Position numbers and translations under genes: made by a program
Part shown: positions 30,418 to 64,000 of the stretch, piece by piece
How positions within the stretch are numbered: position 1 is the stretch's first letter
Layout: the number at the start of each line of letters is the position of its first letter
The notes under the pieces: model-generated
Databases searched by the model: none
What the model was told of the DNA's origin: nothing
Seen by the model: the letters and a program-made list of their open reading frames with translations, nothing else
Source: Euglena gracilis
Lineage: Eukaryota; Euglenida; Euglenophyceae; Euglenales
Direction: 5' to 3'
DNA: 64,000 nt
Assembly: GCA_039621445.1 (NCBI GenBank)
Contig: CP154957.1
Location: forward strand, 15,554,947-15,618,946

Positions 30418-31508
30418 TTAGACTTTTCTGAAGCCACTGGAATAGGGGGGTGTTTCCCCGTTTTTTCCTCCATTGAATTCATTTCCCCAATCAGGTGATT
30501 TTCTGGGGGCTGGGCGGGGGGTGTGGGACATTGCACCCGTGGTGCCCCTGGGGATTGAGCATTCTGTAAAGGTGGCTGGGGGGGGGAGCATTCTCTGCTC
30601 ACAGGCTCTCTGATCCTCCACTTTGTCACTGGTGTTGTCGATTGACATATCGTAGGGGCCCCTTTTTGGGTCTCCCCCTTGTTTTGACTTGTCCCTGCCA
30701 TGGGCATTGACAAAGAAAGTTGGGGGGGTTGCCCCCCTGTCCTCCACTGCCCCTTTGGGGGCATCCTCCTGGGTCTGCCACAGTGCAGTGAAACCCCCTG
30801 CTGGGGGACAGCCTTTTAGCTTCTGGGGGTTTTCCCCATCTGATGTTCGATGGCCCCCGTGGCCTTGAAATTGTTGATGTTGAGTATGGTGATGGGCCCA
30901 GTGGCCTTGATGATAATTCTGGCCCCACTGGCCCTCTTGATATTGGCTCCACTGGCCCTCTTGAAACTTTGACAGTCCCCATTGAATTCTCTTTAATCTG
31001 GGACGCCATGCCCATTGAAAATCTTGGGGGGCCTCTGGGGGCCAATCCTTTACCCCTGATAGGGTTTGTGATGAAGAAATGGCTGGGGGGGTGTTGTGGA
31101 CCTGTCCTGCCCCGGCCACTGGGCATCTGTTTGTGGAATCAGCCTCCCTGACCTTGGTATTGTTGGCCAGCCTGGCCTCTGTTCCATCGGCCTCCATGTC
31201 CATTGCTGCTGTGGCCTGCATGGCCCAGCCTGAATAACGTATTGGTGTAACTGGAATACAGGCCCATGGTCCAGGCTGTAGTGGCATGACAGCTGACTTG
31301 GCTGTTGTGTCCTTCGGGTTTTTCTGACTACTGTCTGCCAAAGTCTGTGGCCGTCACTGGGTGGGTTTTTAGAAACTTTTTCTGGGGGGGGAGGGACAGC
31401 CACGAATCGCCACGGTTGCACCGCGCCGTCAGGTCGTCCAGCTGTAGCGGCAGCCAGTTCTTGTTGTTCAGCGGTGCTCTTCTTCGTCTTGGTAATGGCA
31501 TTTTTCAT
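30418..31508 (-). pseudogene. ORF1 of DIRS copy C
   Basis: Two overlapping open frames (31508-31050 and 31341-30418). The protein is rich in Gln, Pro, Gly and Arg, with DGHRLWQTVVRKTRRTQQ (about 31330-31380), the counterpart of WTTVARR in copies A and D. A tandem GPVEPISRGPVGPELSSR part reflects a short DNA repeat (30900-30970). Probably gag-like; no enzymatic motif. Confidence 0.6.
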
Positions 31509-31509
31509 T

Positions 31510-31800
31510 GAAGTCTTGAATACGTCAACAAAATTTGATTAGACATTCTCCACCAGCATCACCTTCCGGAAAATTCAAGTGACCTAACTCTTTCAAATTC
31601 AATTGTCACGGTTCTTGAATTGAAGTTCCTTTCTTCTGGGTTGTCGAAGGGCAAATGAAAAATCAGCCAACTCCGGCGAAAAAAGGCACTAATCAGGGAC
31701 TGCGAACCCAGCACGCCAGAACAAGGCCACGAGGTCTTTGTGCTTCGCCATCGGTGTCCCTTCCTCCCTCTTCGGTTTGCCTCGAGTGAGTGCAAAACCA
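31510..31800. repeat. DIRS terminal repeat upstream of copy C ORF1
   Basis: Contains CAGCCAACTCCGGCG, AAAAAAGGCACTAATCAGGG and TCTTTGTGCTTCGCC in the order found at 33090-33260 and 9060-9640. Confidence 0.65.
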
Positions 31801-31952
31801 AGAGGATGCCAAAGGAGCGGCACGCAACGCCCCCCAGCTGGCAGGGCACATTTTTAGCAAAATTGGACAAGACGGAATCAAGTGCAAGGTGTCGGCCATG
31901 GGCGCCAATTCCAAAAGAAGCTCCCAAGATCTTCCAAATCCCCCAATGTCTT

Positions 31953-33260
31953 CTAGAAAAAGGAGATTGGCTTCCCCTCTTGGGTCGTCTTCGTTCGACA
32001 CTCTGCTCCTGCCGTCTTGGTGTCGAAGGGGAAATTCAGAGTCAGCAAACCCCGGCTCCAAAGGCGCGTAGCAGGGATTCCAAACCCGGCGCAATCAGCA
32101 CACCGCACGTCCTCAAAAGGGCAAAGTGTGGTCCCTTTTCCTCCTGGGGCTGGGTCATTGAAAGGGCCACTGTGGGTCCCTTTATCCCCCATTGTTGGCA
32201 GAGGGCCACTGTGGGTCCCTCGGGGGATTTCTCCAGCAGCATCCTTAGCTTCTTGGTGGCCACTGTGGGTCCACCCTGCTGGTTCCTTAGCTTCTTGGTG
32301 GCCACTGTGGGTCCACCCTGCTGGTCTCCAAGGTTTCCATGTAAAAATTTTTTTCCATAATCCATCTTGTGGTCTTCCAGGCCTTGATTTCTTCTTGGCC
32401 TCCAGCCCCATTGGAAATCTGGGGGGGCTGCTGTGGCCCCCCCTTGTCCCCTTGAGAGGGGCTGTTGTGATAGATGAATTGGGGGGGTTGGACAGACCTT
32501 TTCTGCCCCTTCCTGAGGGGATTTCCTTGTAAAACTGGCCCCCATGGCCCCTGTGGTGTTGACCTTCTTGGCCTTGATTCCATCTCCCCATCTTCTGGCC
32601 AATTTGTGCCCAGGTTGCTGGGCACCTTTGGGGGAGATGCCCCTGATGTGTGGGCTTTGATTGTCCAATTGTGAAGCATTTTGGGCCCCCGTGGCCCAGT
32701 CTTTGCCCACCAAGGGCTGGGGCTGGCTTCTGTCTTCTGGGCCTCCTGGCCACAGTGGTCCAAGGACCGTGGCCGTCACTGGGGGGGGTTTTTGGCTGTG
32801 AAATTTCTGGGGTGGGGGGCTGGGTGGGAAGAACGGCCACGGTATGCCACGTGTTGACCGCATCTCCAAGGTCTCCAGCTGCTGCCTCTCCTCCAGGACG
32901 TCCGTGGCCATATAATTCCAATTTCTTCTCCACTGCATTGCTCATCGAAGTCGAAATTGAAATTTGACAATTGAATTCTCAACTGATTTTCGTCCGGTTC
33001 GTGTTCTTCTGGTTATTGAATTGATATTGACTTCTTTTCTCAGTTCTTCCTCGTTCGTGAACTCTGTTCCTTTCTTCTGGGTGTCGAAGGGCAAGTTAAG
33101 AATCAGCCAACTCCGGCGAAAAAAGGCACTAAGCGGGACCTCCTAACCCAGCGCACCAAAACAATCACAACAAACCGCCGGCGAGCAAGGCATGGCCTCA
33201 CAATGTCTTTGTGCTTCGCCCTCGGTGTCCCTTCCTCCCTTCTCGGTCTGCCTCGAGGGA
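31953..33260 (-). mobile_element. DIRS fragment, copy D (ORF1 and terminal repeat only)
   Basis: A minus frame of 330 codons (32945-31953) aligns closely with the copy A ORF1, including GPWTTVARRPRRQKPAPA, FYKEIPSGRGRKG and the AGWTHSGHQEAK repeat (two units, 32230-32330). The terminal-repeat module at 33060-33260 lies upstream. No reverse transcriptase follows: the ORF1 end joins the upstream end of copy C. It is either a truncated copy or the product of recombination between neighbours. Confidence 0.7.
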
Positions 33261-36200
33261 GTACGAGTGTCCCAACAAAAATAAAAACGTCTGCGAAACA
33301 CCAACAACGACCCCTCGGGTTCCGGACTTTTTTCCTTGCGAAGCATTTGTGCTTTCCGACCTCCGACCTGGCGACCGACCACTTTCCCAGGTCCAGTTAT
33401 CGGCTCGCCGTGGAATTTTTTGGAAACAGCTTTTTTTACCAGCTGCGGGGCTCACAACGGCCTGCTTCGCCATCGTGTCATGCCGAACACCTGGCAGACA
33501 AAGTTTCCTAAAACTACACGTGACAGACAATGTTCCCTAAAAAATTGCGTGCTTTTAAACACAATTCAGAAGCAAAACAGCACGTGCACAGCTTTCACCA
33601 TTTCTTGACCACATCTTTTAAAAAAAAACACCTGGACCAAAACAACAGGGGCCGGGGGTGCAAAACAGGGGATGTCCACGAAGGCTCATGTTACTTTGAA
33701 AGACCTCTGTGCATTGAACAACGCAGGCGGATGTCACTTGGCGGAGAATATAAACCGAGTGCCATATAAGACACCATCGCCTGTGGGTTGACCGCCAGGG
33801 AACATCACCAAACAGCGTTTCCCCCTAGCGGCGCAATCAACTTCTCCCAAAGCTCTTTGGTGCTTAATAAGCACCAACCTGGTTCCCCAGTACCCAGCTG
33901 TTTCTGGCTTGAAAAAAAGGTGCTGGATATTTCCTCGTCCACCTCACAAAATTCCTGGTTTTTGGACGCTTCTCACCTTTCTTGTGTGTCCGATTGACTA
34001 TCCAGCCGCAACCGGAGGGTCACCATCTGCGAACCCCTTTGGGTGTTCACGATCGACACGAACTTTTTCCCTTCAGAATTGCAGTTTCTGAAAGCACTCG
34101 GAATCATGCTGGATTGAACTCCACTGGCTGATTTCTGCATTGCGATCTGTCCATATCGAGAGACACGATTTCCCTGGTTCACCAAGCAAAAAGAAGTTTC
34201 TTTCAACCTGAAGCATTTCAATCCTCTGGGCTTCAACCCGAAAAGCGGTGTAAAAATACTTCTGTCACACTCACCCCCCCCCATGTTGCTCACCACCTTG
34301 AGAGGTAAAGGTGGGGCCCAACAACCCGGGGGACAACTTTCCCCACACCTCTGCTCGCATGCCACATGACTGGATGAACTCTCGAGACACCCTGCACGTT
34401 TTCGACGGTCCCCAACCACTAACTTGGGGGGGGGGGTCGGTCAAGTTGGGCTCAACAGCTGTCAATAACCAGGGGGAGTGTCAATAACACAGAGGGGGGG
34501 GGGGGTTGTTGCCATTGATGGGGCAGGCTTCAAATGGGGGAAAGGCTTGAAACTCCCCCAGCAGGGCGTTGCAGAAGGACGACCGGAGGCAGACAGGGCA
34601 CAGGGCCACGGGTGTGGCGAGGGAGGGGTGGGGCGGTTGCCGACGGCGATCCCAGCCCCAGGCAAGGCATCGGAGGGGCGACCTGCCAGCCGCGGGCAAC
34701 CCGGGGGGCGACCCGAGGCAGGCGTGGCCAGGGCTGTATGGGAAGGCCTGGTGGGGGGAGGGTCAACCCCCCACCCACCACAGCATTTTTACAGGTTTTT
34801 TTCGAACAAGTTTTTCTCGGTGCCTTTGGCGCCGGCAAAATTTTTTGGCGTTCAAAATTGGTCCCACCGCACCACTTGGCCGATTTCCGTACTGCCCTGT
34901 GCATGGCTCGAGCAGGGCAGCAGGGGATGGCGGGCGCGACGCCTGCGTCTCCCTCTGCCCCCCCCCCATACGGAGGGCGTTGTGGGCAACAGGGCCCATA
35001 CCCCAGAGGCCAGCGGCAGGTGTTGCTGGAGGGCCCCAACACGTATGGTGGGGGGTCATCACCTGCACAGCAACTACCACATACTGGTGACGATCTCGCA
35101 CAGCAAACATTCACGACGTGGTGATGCACGTGGACCTCCATCCTGGAATGCCCTCGGTCGAGTTTGGGGGGATCATCGTACCGAGAACAAATGGAGGTAG
35201 TTCATGGGTGAGGTGATATGGGTGAGGTGATGAAACTGCACAAAATTCAATATACAGAGGATTTTTTTTAACTTTGCTTTGAAAACAAGAAAAATATTTG
35301 GTATTTCTCATGTTTCCTTCCCACTCCTGTTGTTGGGTGTTTTCCCATCCCTTTGTCCTCTGACAAAGGGAAGGGAAAACACCTTTTTTGTAATTCTTGA
35401 AAACACCTGTTCTTCCGATCTCTCTGTGGCACGCTGCGCTGCATGGCCCAAATCATCTGTGTGGCTCTGCATCACTTTCTCTCCACAGGGTGGATTGATG
35501 ATGTCAATGAGGGGCCGATTCACCCCAATATCCTTCGGGGTGGCCACTTCTGATGGGAAGGCCCTGCCCACGTTTTTGGTGCTCACTGAAGCAATCGCAA
35601 GAAAAGAGCCAAACCAGTCCAGCGGCACCGTTGAATAACGGAAATATAAAAATACAGATGGAGGTGCTCTGAAGCAATGCCAGCTGGAGAATAATTTCAA
35701 ATCAGGCAGAACCAAAAATTTTGGTCGAAGCTGAATGAAAACTGTCAATAAACCTCAACATCCTCCACATCAAGTAAAACTGAAGGGTTGAACAATCTCG
35801 GAAAGAGGCAAGCTAAAAAAGAAGGATTGCTCAAGGAATTGGGCACTGCGCTCAGCGTGGATTGAAACTGCTCAACCTCATTTCCTCCCCCGTCCAAACC
35901 ACAATCCCACAGTCTCTGGCGAGGAGAGATGCTCACGGAACGCCCAAGGTGCAACGTGTGCACACAAAAAGCGAGAAACTTCACTGCAAAATTGTGTAGA
36001 AAACGAAAACAATTCAAAAATAAAACCTTCATTCAACCTTTGGGAATTGGCGCATTAAAATGCAAACATGGGCGGTTTGAACAAGGCGATGCATTGGGAA
36101 GAAGCCATGCAAAACCAGAAATCCAATGAAAAAATTGCGGGTCGAAACAAAAGCGTTCGTCCGCCAATAAAAGACTCCTCCTTTTCCTTGCGAGTTTCTT

Positions 36201-37140
36201 TGCACAAAAGAGTTTGCTGGAAAAGAGTGCTTGTTGGATACGGAGGGGGATGGGAACTATTCTGCGGTGGAAGTTTTTTTATATTCAAACGGCCGAGGCT
36301 GGCATTGGGCAAGCCTTCAACCCTGTCTCAGGGTTTGTGGGGCAACCATCGGTCAATGTGGCAGGCTGCCCCACAACGTGGCGAGCACTCCGCAGGGTGG
36401 CGGATCGGCTGGCAGACTTCGTGGCTTCGGTGGCGTCACGCACGCCACCGCGGGCAGCAAAAGGCGGTGTTCTATGCCGATCGCCTGCCAGCCCCCATCC
36501 TTTGCGTGGATGGCCCAACCTCACCCTCCTCGCTCATGCGTAGCAAACAACCCTCATCCATATCCAGTCCAGGTCTTTGTGATCCATAAACAGGGATGCC
36601 CCAGCCCCAGGTCAATCACCAGGAGGGCAGGGTGTGATGTTAGCCCACAGGGAAGGATGCACAAAAAGTGGACGTCCTGTTTGGGGAGATTGAAAAACAC
36701 GTAAAAAAAACTTCACCACCCTTGCCGGTGCCACTCGTTGCAGCATCCAATAGTCGAAGGCTCCTCGCAAATATTCGGTTCCAATCAGATCCACACCGAC
36801 CCTCCGCAGCTTGCTCGGCACCCCAGTGCTCACCCAGAGGAGCACCGCCTGGAAGTCGCAAAGCAACGGCCAAGGAAGGCGAGGGGGCAGATGGATGGGT
36901 CACTGGTGCCGTGGCACTGCGGACAGGCACTCCGGTCCCGATGGCGCAGGCTTGCCTGGGGGGAGGAGGTCTCCTACTCACGTTGAGGGGGGGGGGTGGA
37001 GGTGCTCAGCACAAACCAGCTTTGGCAGGTCGTTTCCATGTGTTTGGGGAGAGGAAAGAAAACTTTTCCACGATAGACTTGCACCCACGTCCCCTAAACC
37101 AGGTTTTGTGTTGTGCTGGCTCTTTACCTGCCTGATCGTG
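33261..37140. other. Unassigned region with possible exons
   Basis: I recognise no family here. Stretches that read like protein include minus 35640-35370 (STVPLDWFGSFLAIASVSTK and DDLGHAAQRATERSEEQVFS), minus 34260-33990, minus 36010-35910 after a good acceptor TTTTGCAG, and GC-rich islands at 34540-35124 (plus frame ending QTFTTW), 36330-36540 and 36700-36990. The opposite strand is often equally open, so strand and gene structure are undecided. They could be exons of a gene downstream of ABCC or old transposon pieces. Confidence 0.3.
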
Positions 37141-37254
37141 CCAGGCAACCCAGCCTGGCCCGGTCGGTGGCCCGGCGGCCCAGCCCGGCCCGCCTGGCCC
37201 GGCCTGGCCCGGAACGGTGCCGGTGCAGCTGGCCCTGGACGTCTATCCGGGGTG

Positions 37255-38130
37255 ATAGAAGGCCCCTGGGGCTTTATTTTAGGTCCCCCAGTGATCTCCT
37301 TTCATTCCTCACCATTTTGGAGATATTTTGACATTTTCAATGACCCCAAGGTGGCCCAAAAATGGCCAAACCGGGCTGTATTTGGGGCCAGGCGCGCAAC
37401 TGGCCGTCACCCCAGCTTTGTTTTAGGTCCCCAGTGATTTCCTTTGACTGGCCACCATTCTGGAGATATTTTGAAATTTTCGATTTTTTTTAACCCCAAA
37501 ATGGCCCAAAAATGCCCAAATCGATGCAGGCCAAACCGTGCAGCATTTGGAGCGAAACGGCTTTAAAATGGCCATAACTCAGGCTAGCCATGGAGTTATG
37601 GGAAAATCAAAATACCGTCAGATGGGGCGTTCCAAGGGCTTCAATTTAGTTCATGTTCTTTGATTTTTGCTTCATTTCGAGATATTTTGGACACATCGAT
37701 CTTTTGACCCCGAAAATGGCCCCAGAAATGGGCCAAAATTGGCCGAAAAATGGCCGTATCTCGGGCTACAAAGAGTTGGGGAAAAAGTTAACCACGGTCG
37801 GATAGGGCGTTCCAAAGGCTTCATTTTTGGTCTGGAAATGTAGACATTTCCTTCTATTTTGCTTCATTGTTGAAATTCTCTGAAAAACTCGATTTTCAGC
37901 TTGAAAAAATGGCCCCAAAAACGCCCCAAAATGGCCGTTTAGGACCACAAAACCGAGCCGGAACGCGGGACAGGCATGTCGGTGGCCAAAACAGCGAATG
38001 AGGGACGATAGAGGGTCTCCAGGGGCACATTTTGTCTGGCAGACATTTTCGGAAATAATGCACGTTTGCTTTGGATATTTTGAAAAATCGATCTTTGACC
38101 GAAAATCTCACCAAAATCTCAAAATGGCAG
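37255..38130 (+). repeat. Degenerate tandem repeat, about 180 bp unit, array 1
   Basis: About five diverged units share the order: GGCCGTATCTCGGGCTA, GGAGTT-GGGGAAAA, GATAGGGCGTTCCAA, GGCTTCAATTTAG, TTTTGCTTCATTTTGGAGAT, TTGACCCCAAAAATGGCCCC. The same unit forms a second array at 46510-47240 inside an ABCC intron. Non-coding satellite-like sequence. Confidence 0.8.
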
Positions 38131-38149
38131 AGTCAAAACTGCATCATGC

Positions 38150-38290
38150 AGGAAAGGAGCTCCTTAGGGGGGCCAAGTTTTCATGTAAGGAGGAGGGGGG
38201 CCAAGCACCTGGGGGGGGGGTAGGTGTGATGCCATGCAATCTGGGTAAAGAAAATATGAACACCCTGAACTACTGCCCCCCCCCCCCCAG
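38150..38290 (-). repeat. Dispersed repeat shared with 2.6 kb
   Basis: In reverse complement it contains CTTGGCCCCCCTCCTCC, TTACATGAAAACTTGG and CCCCCCTAAGG, the same series as at 2660-2730. A C run closes it at 38277-38290. Confidence 0.55.
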
Positions 38291-38406
38291 GGAGTCGGTC
38301 TTATCCTGAACAACAGGAACCGAAGGTAAATTCGCCTGTGCCTTCACCTTCCCCGCAGGAGATGACAATTCTTGCCAACGTTTGGAACGTGGAGTGTCTG
38401 AGGTAA

Positions 38407-40112
38407 ATGCCGGACGATGGGAGTAACGAAACTGCTACTGGCGATCCCAGCCACTGGCAGCGGTCAAGCACCCAGCATAGGTGTAGAGCCACCAGGGAGG
38501 GTTCATGGGTCTCCGGGGCCACTGGCCCACCAACACACCACAACGCATGGCACGCACTCTTCCCCCGACCCAAACATTCACTCTGCAACATGGTAACCAA
38601 AAGGGGGGGGAGTCCAATCACTCAAACGAAACGGCTCAAAAACCCCTTGACCCCTCATTTTCAGGCTCACCAGGCCATATGCAAAGGCGGATACCGTGGC
38701 AGGCCAAGCCCGCAGCAATGCCAGGCCCCAACACCAGTAACCCTAACCCGCGGGCAGTGGCGACCTTGATTTTAGGCGGGAGCAGCCTTAACCCCAGCTT
38801 GGCAACAACCCCGGTGGAAATCCCTGGCCGCCCACTGGTGTCAAACGGTCCCAAAAAAAGAAAGCACACATGGCACGAAATGGCGAGTGGCAAGGGTAAG
38901 GGGGGCACCCGAAGTTTGCAGATAAAGGATTCCTTTACCCTCCTTGTAGGAAATGCATGGAAATAGAATGCAGGAAATGAATAATGAGCACCAACAAATC
39001 TGATGGCTAAATGCACGCCATACTGACAATGCACATGGTACCAGCTAGCTGCACAGTGCGGAGGATAGGGATGAAATGCTGCGAAACGGTGTCGGCAACA
39101 GCACTTGCACCGTTCCCAGCAAAAGGAAGGCGCAAGTCTCGCAGGAAAGAAAACATGTACAAGGACAATACCCCCCCTCAACTGCCCTCTGTGGGTCAGC
39201 ACAAAATAAAACGTCTCTTCGTTTCTGTCAAAGCAGGCGACAAGGTGGGGGAAAACATGCTGCATTACAACGTGTAAGAAGCGGTGTACCCAATTGATTT
39301 TAAAAAAGAGTGCTATTGGTAACTTAAAAATAAAGCTATTTTTGTGGACACAAAAAATTTCAGGTCGATTCTTCACCGATTTCTGCAAGAGCATTTTGGG
39401 GTCAAAATTCGTCACATATTTTTTTGGGATTTCTTCCCAAGGGATTGCTGAACTTGCGAGTTGCTTAACTTTGGGTTTCACCAGCACCGTTGAAGAGTTG
39501 CTGACATTTAAACCACACAGGCGGGCGAATCTGGAGGGATCTGGAAACAAACCGCAAAGAAAGGCGTTTTTTTTTGCAAAGAGGGGAAATGGGTTGAGAA
39601 GAAAATCCTGCCTTGCACCAAAAAAAAGAAAAGTGGGTTTCCTTGCCAAAATGTGGGCATTGTGGAGTGGTGGTAATCAGAGGAGGGTGTCTGAGTTGAA
39701 AAAGAAATCTGGCTCATGCATCCAGAACTCCGGAAGGATTTCTGCGGGATGGGGAAATCCAGCAAAATTGAAAATGCATCATCACACTGCGCCAGCCTAG
39801 CGAAAGGTAAAAGTACACAATTGCAGACGCGGAGGACTAAACGCAAATTTACCACACAGCGGACTGTGGCCTCCCTGGGTACAGGTGGTGGGGGCACTTC
39901 ACATAAAGATGTCCAGCCCTTTATTTTAATATCGGTGGGAATTCAAAACGGGTGGTTGATGTTTTGGGGAGTAATAAACCTTTTGGCACCTATATGGGCC
40001 AGCTGGCCTGCACCGGACCTCTTCTGCCAGCGCTCCTGGGCTGCCTGGCATGTCCATCCAATGTATCGCACACCAGAATGGGAAGGGCCCCCACCGTCAG
40101 GGAGCGGAGCCC
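38407..40112. other. Intergenic region with open but unassigned frames
   Basis: On plus, 38505-38966 reads like a soluble protein (PLVSNGPKKRKHTWHEMASG, a possible nuclear-localisation-like basic patch). On minus, a 337-codon frame (39649-38636) spans the same DNA but is rich in F, C and H as expected for the reverse of coding or repeat sequence. Neither matches a family I know. This is the 3' side of the ABCC gene; its 3' untranslated region must start at 40112. Confidence 0.3.
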
Positions 40113-63270
<23,158 letters not shown>

Positions 63271-64000
63271 CTGGAAAATGGGGACATTGACAACACAGAG
63301 GATCCCCACAACACCGCCACAACACCCAATACGCTATAATGGTCGTACATCATACATTTTGGAACTTCAGGTACGCAAAATAAGGGCCCACATAGTGCCC
63401 CTGGGAACGATGTGCAAAAAATCAGCTTTGCAGTCAGAAAAATGTCCCCGGCGTTCTTCATTGTTCTTCCCCAACAAAGATTTAAGAAAATTACGATTTT
63501 GGACACTCTAATTTGGGGGGGGGGGGGATCTGATTTTCATCAGGGTGAAACATTTTTTTCCCAATTCAGACGACTGCGGCCTGGACTTGTTTGTTTCCAT
63601 CCACGATTTTCTTAAGATCTTCTCAAGGGAATCCTCAAAGGTGGGAAGGCGATTACACAAAAATTGGTGAGCTGATGGACGTCCTGTAAGCCCCACTGCA
63701 CCCAGAAGCCCTACATCCCCGTGAGAGAGGTGCAAACAGGGATTTTCTTAAGGACCCCTTGGGGGGGGGGTCCAGCCTCTGGCTGGCAAAAAGGCTGCTG
63801 GCTGGAAACGAGCTGCTGGCTGGACCCCCCCCCCGGGGGATTGGGGGGGGGGGGGAGGGGGGGTCCGGGGCTGGAGGGCTGGACTGGGCTGGGCTGGGTC
63901 GATGAAAAACAAATTTTCTAAAACATTTTTTCCTACTCGATGCTAAAAACAGGCTGGATAGGGACTGGAGGAACAGGACATGAGGGTGAAAGCTGTGATG
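63271..64000. other. Right edge; upstream ABCC exons not securely found
   Basis: A 35 nt candidate on minus near 63710-63675 (GLLGAVGLTG) faintly resembles the residues before the NBD1 signature, but I could not find the matching LARA segment, so I do not call it. G runs at 63517-63528, 63761-63770 and 63838-63860. The remaining NBD1 and TMD1 exons must lie beyond 64000. Confidence 0.35.

Larger units (their letters stand above)
27570..31800 (-). mobile_element. DIRS-like retrotransposon, copy C (most complete)
   Basis: Minus-strand order: terminal repeat (31800-31510), ORF1 (31508-30418), reverse transcriptase (30366-29570), RNase H (29400-29055), methyltransferase-like domain (28830-28600), tyrosine recombinase (28593-27730), terminal repeat (27690-27570). 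The YLDD, NPPW, HSTR and catalytic Tyr motifs all survive here, but frameshifts and stops separate the domains, so it is still inactive. It serves as the reference for reading copies A and B. Confidence 0.85.

Noticed and set aside
38636-39649. A 337-codon minus-strand ORF, among the longest in the window
   Set aside because: Composition (many F, C, H) looks like antisense or random frame, no recognisable motif, and the plus strand reads better over part of it. Not called as a gene.
63675-63712. Possible exon with NBD1 signature residues (GLLGAVGLTG)
   Set aside because: Too short, lacks two family residues, and no downstream LARA exon was found before 63270.

Overview
This window looks like nuclear DNA of a microbial eukaryote, most likely an alga. 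There is no operon or ribosome-binding-site structure. The one conserved gene is cut into at least 16 short exons over more than 23 kb, and the rest is mostly transposable elements, satellite-like repeats and long G or C tracts. Many introns of that gene start with GC or GA instead of GT. Such donors are documented in dinoflagellates, so a dinoflagellate or an alga with similar splicing is my inference; a haptophyte or another alga cannot be excluded from sequence alone.

Layout. 1-4.4 kb: G/C-rich repeats with no convincing gene. 4.4-9.3 kb: a decayed DIRS-like (tyrosine-recombinase) retrotransposon on the minus strand (copy A), broken by two small inverted-repeat elements. 10.2-27.5 kb: a three-level nest. 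DIRS copy B (plus strand) is split by an LTR retrotransposon on the minus strand (element 2, 10748-23984, target duplication ACGTC). Element 2 is itself split by a second LTR retrotransposon of the same family on the plus strand (element 1, 12314-18440, target duplication GAATG). Both LTR elements carry gag, element 2 also carries a protease, and I see no reverse transcriptase or integrase in either, so they look non-autonomous. 27.5-33.3 kb: DIRS copy C and an ORF1-only fragment, copy D. 33.3-40.1 kb: unassigned GC-rich islands and a degenerate tandem repeat.

40.1-64 kb: the 3' half of an ABC transporter of the ABCC/MRP class on the minus strand. It runs from the end of nucleotide-binding domain 1 (63.27 kb) through the second membrane domain to nucleotide-binding domain 2 and a TGA stop at 40113-40115. 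Reading phase is consistent from the 57456 exon to the stop. The 5' half lies beyond the right edge. Its introns hold microsatellites, a satellite also found outside the gene, and G-tract-capped inverted-repeat elements.

The ABCC gene would make a membrane efflux pump. The DIRS and LTR elements are independent parasites of the locus; the two gag-only LTR elements would need enzymes supplied by a relative elsewhere in the genome. Nothing here is a clearly new biological system. The strongest unusual signals are the non-GT splice donors, the nested non-autonomous LTR family with an inverted primer-binding site, and the G-tract-capped inverted-repeat elements.
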